DNA from: Lachnospiraceae bacterium | GTDB taxonomy: Bacteria > Bacillota > Clostridia > Lachnospirales > Lachnospiraceae | Direction: 5' to 3' | DNA: 6,336 nt | Assembly: GCA_900764225.1 (NCBI GenBank) | Contig: CAAFNG010000214.1 | Coordinates: 1-6,336 of the forward strand | Shown: positions 1 through 2,575 of the stretch, piece after piece | Numbering within the stretch: the stretch's first letter is position 1 | How the letters are laid out: each line of letters starts with the position of its first letter | Notes under the pieces: generated by a model | What the model was told of the DNA's origin: nothing | Databases searched by the model: none | The model's input: the letters and a program-made list of their open reading frames with translations, nothing else | Translations under genes and position numbers: made by a program

Positions 1-61
1 AGAAGACGGCATACGAGATTCCTCTACGTCTCGTGGGCTCGGAGATGTGTATAAGAGACAG
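1..61 (+). other. Illumina Nextera i7 adapter (sequencing artefact)
   Basis: Bases 1-19 match the 3' part of the P7 flow-cell oligo (ending ACGAGAT). Bases 20-27 (TCCTCTAC) are an 8-nt index that I recall as Nextera N712. Bases 28-42 are the Nextera read-2 sequence GTCTCGTGGGCTCGG. Bases 43-61 are the 19-bp Tn5 mosaic end. This is untrimmed library DNA joined to the contig end, so nothing before base 62 is genomic. The apparent ORFs running out of it (a + strand one beginning MYKRQ and a - strand one ending VSYTHLRAHET) are familiar adapter-translation artefacts. Confidence 0.98.
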
Positions 62-101
62 TGTTACGCCATGTACAGCTCGGGAATAAATTCTCTCGCT
101 G

Positions 102-117
102 TAGGGCTGTCGCCCTA
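102..117. repeat. Short perfect hairpin containing GGGCTGTCGC
   Basis: TAGGGC (102-107) and GCCCTA (112-117) form a perfect 6-bp stem around a 4-nt loop. The core GGGCTGTCGC (104-113) recurs exactly at 1477-1486, and its first nine bases recur inverted at 2178-2186. It may be the tail of an upstream gene's untranslated region or a relic of a mobile-element end. No coding sequence is visible between 62 and 127. Confidence 0.5.
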
Positions 118-126
118 TAAAATAGC

Positions 127-170
127 AAAAAAAGATGCCTTTGCAAGTAAACTAGCAGGGCGTCTTTTTT
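127..170. terminator. Rho-independent terminator, probably bidirectional
   Basis: The left arm AAAAAAGATGCC (128-139) pairs with GGCGTCTTTTTT (159-170) over 12 bp with a single G.U-type pair. An inner TGC/GCA pairing narrows the loop. The + strand ends in a T-run (165-170) and the - strand in the complement of the A-run (127-133), so it could stop transcription either way. It insulates the heat-shock promoter from whatever lies beyond the contig end. Confidence 0.75.
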
Positions 171-194
171 CACCATTTTGCATGGCTTATAGCG

Positions 195-243
195 TTCACA
201 AAACACATTCACAAGTTTCACAACATTCACAAAATCTTCACAA
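195..243 (+). repeat. Five direct TTCACAA heptamers upstream of the CIRCE promoter
   Basis: Exact TTCACAA copies begin at 195, 208, 217, 226 and 237, giving steps of 13, 9, 9 and 11 bp. All are in the same orientation and end 5 bp before the CIRCE element. The regular spacing close to one helical turn suggests a multi-copy protein-binding array or a phased A-tract. The motif is not a CtsR site (heptads of the GGTCAAA type with 3-bp gaps), not a DnaA box, and not an inverted CRP-type site. Function unknown. Confidence 0.6.
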
Positions 244-247
244 AAAA

Positions 248-274
248 TTAGCACTCACCTCTTGACAGTGCTAA
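248..274. promoter_or_regulatory. CIRCE operator (HrcA binding site)
   Basis: The left arm TTAGCACTC (248-256), a 9-bp spacer and the right arm CAGTGCTAA (266-274) match the CIRCE consensus TTAGCACTC-N9-GAGTGCTAA in 17 of 18 arm bases. The one change (G to C at 266) completes the perfect -35 hexamer TTGACA at 262-267. CIRCE is the known operator of the heat-shock repressor HrcA, usually at dnaK and groESL operons. Here it should repress the downstream Hsp20 genes at normal temperature by blocking RNA polymerase. Confidence 0.93.
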
Positions 275-290
275 TAATGCGTGTTATATT
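262..290 (+). promoter_or_regulatory. Sigma-A promoter of the hsp20 locus
   Basis: The -35 box TTGACA (262-267) is followed by a 17-bp spacer and the -10 box TATATT (285-290). Transcription should start near 296-298, leaving a leader of about 115 nt before the first Hsp20 start codon. The -35 box lies inside the CIRCE spacer and right arm, so HrcA binding and polymerase binding are mutually exclusive. The near-consensus hexamers imply strong expression once derepressed. Confidence 0.9.
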
Positions 291-334
291 ACAGATAGAA
301 CAAAGGAAGAGAGATAAAAGAAAAGGTATTCCAG

Positions 335-379
335 ATGTTCGAAGAACTAGAAATGATAATACAGCAGACTGGATCGTGA
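335..379 (+). CDS. Possible 14-codon leader ORF in the hsp20 leader
   Basis: Within the leader, ATG at 335 opens a frame reading MFEELEMIIQQTGS before TGA at 377-379. An A/G-rich GAAAAGG (320-326) lies 8 nt upstream and could act as a ribosome binding site. The frame ends 34 nt before the first Hsp20 start. The peptide has an amphipathic, acidic look and no family I recognise. A 14-codon frame can occur by chance, so this is only a candidate. If translated, ribosome passage could alter folding of the leader. Confidence 0.2.
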   Translation: MFEELEMIIQQTGS

Positions 380-406
380 AGATCTAGGGAGCTTTTGAAA
401 GGAGAT

Positions 407-455
407 ATGACTTATGTTAATGCCTAGTATTTTTGGAGAAAACTTATTTGATGAT
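407..455 (+). repeat. 49-nt block shared by both hsp20 starts, copy 1
   Basis: This stretch runs from 7 nt before the start codon through codon 14 of the first Hsp20 gene and is identical to 999-1047. The similarity extends 5' across one mismatch into AAAGGAGA, the Shine-Dalgarno region. The rest of the two genes uses different synonymous codons (for example LYG is CTGTACGGA here and CTTTATGGT in copy 2). The block therefore points to recent gene conversion or to selection on the nucleotide sequence around the start. Confidence 0.9.
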
Positions 456-869
456 TTCTTTACACCATTCTATTATGATGACAAAGATGAGAAGAAAGCG
501 GAAAAGAAGCTGTACGGAAGAAGAGCACAGAATCTCCTGAAGACAGATATTAAGGAAAAACCGGAAGGTTATGAACTGATTGTTGATGTTCCTGGCTTCA
601 AGAAAGATGAAGTCAAAGTTGCATTGAAAGATGGTTACTTAACTGTCAGTGCAGCAAAAGGTCTGGATGAAGACGATGAAGATAAGAAGGGACACTACAT
701 CAGACGTGAACGTTACGCAGGAGCCTGCGAGCGAAGCTTTTATGTAGGCGAAGAAGTGACTCAGGAAGACATTAAAGGTGAATACAAACATGGTATCCTG
801 AAACTGTTTGTTCCGAAGAAAGAAGCAAAACCAGTTTCCAATGATCCGAAATATATAACCATTGAATGA
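414..869 (+). CDS. Small heat-shock protein Hsp20 (first copy)
   Basis: ATP-independent cytoplasmic holdase that binds unfolding proteins and passes them to the DnaK and Clp systems. The protein has 151 residues, a normal bacterial sHSP length. A short N-terminal arm (1-40) is followed by the alpha-crystallin domain (about 41-136), with VDVPGFKKDEVKV (57-69), the RRERYAG strand (97-103) and the GILKL motif (127-131). The C-terminal tail ends in an I-x-I motif (I148, I150) used for oligomer assembly. ATG at 414 is preferred over the in-frame ATG at 420 because AAAGGAG (398-404) lies 9 nt before it. The gene is first after the CIRCE-controlled promoter and lies 136 nt before a paralogue. HrcA repression released by heat is the expected control. 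In this family the symbol is usually hsp20 or hsp18, but the exact orthologue cannot be fixed. Confidence 0.95.
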   Translation: MLMPSIFGENLFDDFFTPFYYDDKDEKKAEKKLYGRRAQNLLKTDIKEKPEGYELIVDVPGFKKDEVKVALKDGYLTVSAAKGLDEDDEDKKGHYIRRERYAGACERSFYVGEEVTQEDIKGEYKHGILKLFVPKKEAKPVSNDPKYITIE

Positions 870-901
870 TAATGATAACATCTGATTGATAAAAAGCTCG
901 T

Positions 902-930
902 GGTGTTGCCCGAAGATTTCGGGCAGTACC
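902..930 (+). terminator. Strong intercistronic hairpin between the hsp20 genes
   Basis: The arms at 902-914 and 918-930 pair over 13 bp, including a perfect 8-bp core TGCCCGAA/TTCGGGCA and two G.U pairs, closing on a 3-nt loop. Only CCTTTAAATAT follows, a weak U-tract. It may act as a leaky terminator, or as a stem protecting the first cistron's 3' end after RNA processing. A TATAAT hexamer at 938-943 has no convincing -35 partner, so an independent promoter for the second gene is unproven. Confidence 0.6.
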
Positions 931-998
931 CTTTAAATATAATTGTAAGTAACAGTCGAAAGACTTGAATATAGATTTGTTTGTCATGAAAAGGAGAG

Positions 999-1047
999 AT
1001 GACTTATGTTAATGCCTAGTATTTTTGGAGAAAACTTATTTGATGAT
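999..1047 (+). repeat. 49-nt block shared by both hsp20 starts, copy 2
   Basis: Identical to 407-455, covering the last 7 nt before the second start codon and codons 1-14. Its Shine-Dalgarno flank differs from copy 1 by one base (AGGAGAG versus AGGAGAT just before the block). A second identical 20-nt patch is shared further inside the genes (732-751 and 1321-1340). Confidence 0.9.
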
Positions 1048-1458
1048 GATTGGATGAATTTCCCGTTTAACGATGAGTTTTGGGGCAAGAAGAATCCGCT
1101 TTATGGTAAACATGCGCAGAACATGATGAAAACGGATATCCGTGAAACAGACGGTAGCTATGAACTGGATGTCAATCTTCCGGGATTTAAGAAAGACGAG
1201 ATTCAGGTACAGCTGAAAGATGGTTATCTGGTACTTTCTGCTGCAAAGGGACTGGATAAAGATGAAAAAGATAAAGAAGGTAATTATATCAGGCGTGAAC
1301 GCTATGCGGGCAGCATGTGCCGAAGCTTTTATGTAGGCGATGCAGTAAGCGAAGAAGACATTCATGCAAAATATGAAGATGGTATTCTGAAACTGTCCGT
1401 GCCAAAGAAAGCACCTGAGAAAATAGAAAAAGATGGTTATATTGCCATTGAAGGTTAA
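1006..1458 (+). CDS. Small heat-shock protein Hsp20 (second copy)
   Basis: Paralogue of the upstream gene with 150 residues and the same chaperone role. Over the region from LYG to VPKK (residues 32-135) 69 of 104 positions are identical to the first copy, by my hand alignment. The domain order is the same: N-terminal arm, alpha-crystallin domain with NLPGFKKDEIQV (57-68), RRERYAG (96-102), GILKL (126-130) and a C-terminal IAI motif (146-148). ATG at 1006 follows AAAAGGAGA (989-997). The N-terminal arm after residue 14 is the most divergent part (WMNFPFNDEFWG here, FTPFYYDDKDEKK in copy 1), and this segment commonly tunes client choice and oligomer size. It probably shares the CIRCE promoter by read-through of the hairpin at 902-930. 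Confidence 0.94.
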   Translation: MLMPSIFGENLFDDDWMNFPFNDEFWGKKNPLYGKHAQNMMKTDIRETDGSYELDVNLPGFKKDEIQVQLKDGYLVLSAAKGLDKDEKDKEGNYIRRERYAGSMCRSFYVGDAVSEEDIHAKYEDGILKLSVPKKAPEKIEKDGYIAIEG

Positions 1459-1476
1459 GGAAATCTCCTTATAGTC

Positions 1477-1526
1477 GGGCTGTCGCATCAATGATTAGGA
1501 AATCATAGGTGCGGCAGCATCTTTTT
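1477..1526 (+). terminator. Terminator after hsp20 copy 2, possibly a mobile-element end
   Basis: GCTGTCGCATC (1479-1489) pairs with GGTGCGGCAGC (1508-1518) with two G.U pairs, and ATGATT/AATCAT continues the stem to an AGGA loop (1497-1500). ATCTTTTT follows. This ends the hsp20 transcription unit 19-68 nt after its stop codon. It begins with GGGCTGTCGC, also seen at 104-113 and, as GGGCTGTCG, inverted at 2178-2186. The hairpin may therefore be the end of the insertion element whose relics lie just downstream. Confidence 0.85.
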
Positions 1527-1590
1527 GCCGTTTTTAAGGCGAAATATTCTCTCCTTTCATTCTGTTTCTACAAGAAGGCGAACTTTAATA

Positions 1591-1643
1591 AACCTTTTCT
1601 GGAAAAAGGTTCGTTTTCAGGATTTACTTTTGACCTGTCAAAA
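1591..1643. repeat. Two adjacent inverted repeats downstream of the transposase relic
   Basis: AACCTTTT (1591-1598) pairs perfectly with AAAAGGTT (1604-1611) around a 5-nt loop. TTTTGAC (1628-1634) pairs perfectly with GTCAAAA (1637-1643), directly beside the relic's TGA stop. Neither has a convincing U-tract on either strand. They may be subterminal structures of the decayed element. The rest of 1527-1643 holds no gene that I can support. Confidence 0.45.
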
Positions 1644-1847
1644 TCAGGCGGTTTGTTTGAGTGGAAATAAATGCCGCCCTGTCCTTCCTGCCTGAATCTT
1701 ATGATGAAGCTTGTTTATGTTATACACGATCGCCAGCAAGATACTCTGGGCGGTTACATTTGCTTTCCTTCGATATAAATATCGCCTGAATTCCATATAC
1801 AAAAGTTCTTTTAATTCTATTACTATCTGTTCGTTCTCCATTTTCAC
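1644..1847 (-). pseudogene. C-terminal relic of a probable IS1182-family transposase
   Basis: The - strand frame ending at TGA (1644-1646) encodes 67 residues. Residues about 18-60 carry MEFRRYLYRRKANV, then SILLAIVYNINKLHHKI, then GRTGRHLFPLK. This resembles the C-terminus of IS1182-type DDE transposases, where an FRRFLxRG segment is followed by an aliphatic helix with a YNxxKL core. I recognise this from memory and did not align it. The ATG at 1847 has no ribosome binding site, and the frame lacks nearly all of a transposase of about 450-550 residues, including most of the catalytic core. It is a dead fragment, truncated where the opposite-strand relic starts. Confidence 0.6.
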
Positions 1848-1851
1848 CTAA

Positions 1852-2088
1852 TCTCTTTACTCCAGTTTCAGCCTGCTCTTTGTTCTGCGTCTTCTGGGGA
1901 AGTACTTTGCCTCCCTTGGCTCCATAGAACAGCTCTGTGAGCACTTCGGCATTTCACAAAACCTGTTTTACAAATGGCTTAAACTGTGGAACTCTCACAA
2001 ACAGCGCTGGCTTGGTGTTCTGGATGACTCCGAGACTCAGCATAGTTACATTATAACATGTAACGGAGAGAAAGATGGTTGTCGTTAG
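1852..2088 (+). pseudogene. Fragment of a helix-turn-helix DUF6431-like protein
   Basis: The frame opens right after TAA (1849-1851) and runs to TAG (2086-2088) with no start codon near its 5' end. It reads SLYSSFSLLFVLRLLGKYF, then GSIEQLCEHFGISQNLFYKW, then HKQRWLGVLDD. The middle piece has the form of a helix-turn-helix (SIEQLCEHFGISQNLFYKW). The whole resembles the C-terminal half of short Lachnospiraceae proteins annotated DUF6431, which often sit near transposases. The zinc-ribbon N-terminal half expected in that family is missing. Its broken 5' edge lies 4 bp from the broken edge of the opposite-strand transposase relic. The family name is from memory; the HTH-like pattern is visible. 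Confidence 0.55.
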
Positions 2089-2100
2089 CCATCTTTTTTT
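2071..2100 (+). terminator. Rho-independent terminator (+ strand)
   Basis: AAAGATGG (2071-2078) pairs perfectly with CCATCTTT (2089-2096), extended by two inner pairs to a 6-nt GTCGTT loop, and the U-tract continues to 2100. The stem contains the stop codon of the DUF6431-like fragment (2086-2088), so it was probably that gene's own terminator. Just upstream, GTTACAT/ATGTAAC (2045-2051 and 2058-2064) forms a smaller stem. Confidence 0.8.
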
Positions 2101-2120
2101 CTTTTTATGATAAAAATTTT

Positions 2121-2155
2121 GGGAGGGTGTGACTCGACATGAGTCACACCCTCCC
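2121..2155 (-). terminator. Perfect 15-bp inverted repeat, probable - strand terminator
   Basis: GGGAGGGTGTGACTC (2121-2135) and its exact reverse complement (2141-2155) flank the 5-nt loop GACAT. Read on the - strand, the stem is followed by AAAATTTTTAT, so it can terminate transcripts arriving from the Big_2 relic and the ABC operon. The + strand side lacks a U-tract. The complete absence of mismatches in a scar region otherwise full of decay suggests it is recent or under selection. Confidence 0.65.
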
Positions 2156-2165
2156 TCTCTTAGAA

Positions 2166-2188
2166 CTGTCTATTTCCCGACAGCCCCC
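2166..2188 (-). repeat. Inverted GGGCTGTCG copy with small hairpin
   Basis: CTGTC (2166-2170) pairs with GACAG (2179-2183). On the - strand the block reads GGGGGCTGTCGGGAAATAG, whose first part matches GGGCTGTCG at 1477-1485 and 104-112. It lies 9 bp from the stop codon of the Big_2 relic. It is a candidate left end of the decayed insertion element. Confidence 0.4.
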
Positions 2189-2196
2189 TGCTTAAA

Positions 2197-2547
2197 TCAT
2201 TTTTGTTTAACTACTACTTTTACTTTTTTGCGGATCTTTCCAGATTTCACTGTAATATAGGCTGTTCCCTTTTTCTTTCCGGTGATCACACCCTTGGAAT
2301 TTACCGTCACGATCTTCTTATTCGAAGAACTGTAGGTAACTTTCTCCTGGGAAGTAATCGGGCTGATGACCGGTTTCAGCGTAAGTTTTTTATTCCTTGC
2401 AACGGTCACTCTTGATTTCAGTCCGGTAATCTTTGTTGTTCTTACCGTTGTTTTCTGCACAGTAATGGAAATGACCTGTTTCTTGCCGCTGGCCAGTGTA
2501 ATGGTCACTTTGATTATTATTTGAATTCCAGCCCTCAGCCTTTTCAT
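2197..2547 (-). pseudogene. 5'-truncated surface-protein tail with a Big_2 (Ig-like) repeat
   Basis: The - strand frame of 116 residues ends in a Big_2 domain (about 37-114). It shows the typical core KVTYSSSNKKIVTVNSKGVI (69-88) followed by TGKKKGTAYITV (89-100). Residues 13-30 (KVTITLASGKKQVISITV) look like the end of the preceding Big_2 repeat, so the parent was a multi-repeat, lysine-rich, secreted or wall-associated protein. The ATG at 2547 has no Shine-Dalgarno sequence, there is no signal peptide, and MKRLRAGIQ before the homology is out of character. The 5' end was therefore lost at a junction somewhere in about 2515-2575, next to the permease stop. It is a dead remnant, not a functional small gene. 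Confidence 0.75.
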
Positions 2548-2575
2548 TGACAGATGGCTAATTTGGGCTTAACAA

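Larger units (their letters stand above)
1477..2188 (-). mobile_element. Possible decayed IS1182-type element bounded by GGGCTGTCG repeats
   Basis: GGGCTGTCG at 1477-1485 (+) and its reverse complement at 2178-2186 bracket about 710 bp. This span holds a transposase C-terminal relic in - orientation, a fragment of an unrelated + strand HTH gene, and several strong hairpins. The length is far below a full IS1182-type element (about 1.5-2 kb), so most of the transposase has been lost. I see no target duplication flanking it. The shared 9-mer alone is weak evidence for terminal repeats, so this composite reading is inference. Confidence 0.35.

Noticed and set aside
43..61. Tn5/IS50 end as a genuine mobile element
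   Set aside because: The mosaic end directly follows the Nextera read-2 sequence and index, so it is library DNA.
195..243. TTCACAA array as DnaA boxes, CtsR sites or a CRISPR-like array
   Set aside because: The heptamers lack the TTATNCACA and GGTCAAA cores, and the units and gaps are far too short for CRISPR.
24..254. 76-codon - strand ORF ending VSYTHLRAHET
   Set aside because: Its C-terminus is translated adapter and it crosses the terminator and heptamer array.
47..265. 72-codon + strand ORF beginning MYKRQ
   Set aside because: It starts inside the sequencing adapter, has no ribosome binding site, and runs through the terminator, the heptamer array and the CIRCE element.
407..427. Six-codon frame MTYVNA overlapping the Hsp20 start, present in both copies
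   Set aside because: Its presence in both genes is fully explained by the shared 49-nt block, and it overlaps the better-supported start codon.
1036..1491. 151-codon - strand ORF
   Set aside because: It is antisense to the second Hsp20 gene and has no family features.
1720..1944. 74-codon - strand ORF overlapping the transposase relic in another frame
   Set aside because: It has no recognisable domain and straddles the junction of two relics; the recognisable residues are in the other frames.
2043..2058. Extended -10 box (TGTTATAAT on the - strand) as a promoter
   Set aside because: The -10 is good, but there is no -35 and only broken genes downstream; the bases also form a palindrome that explains the match.
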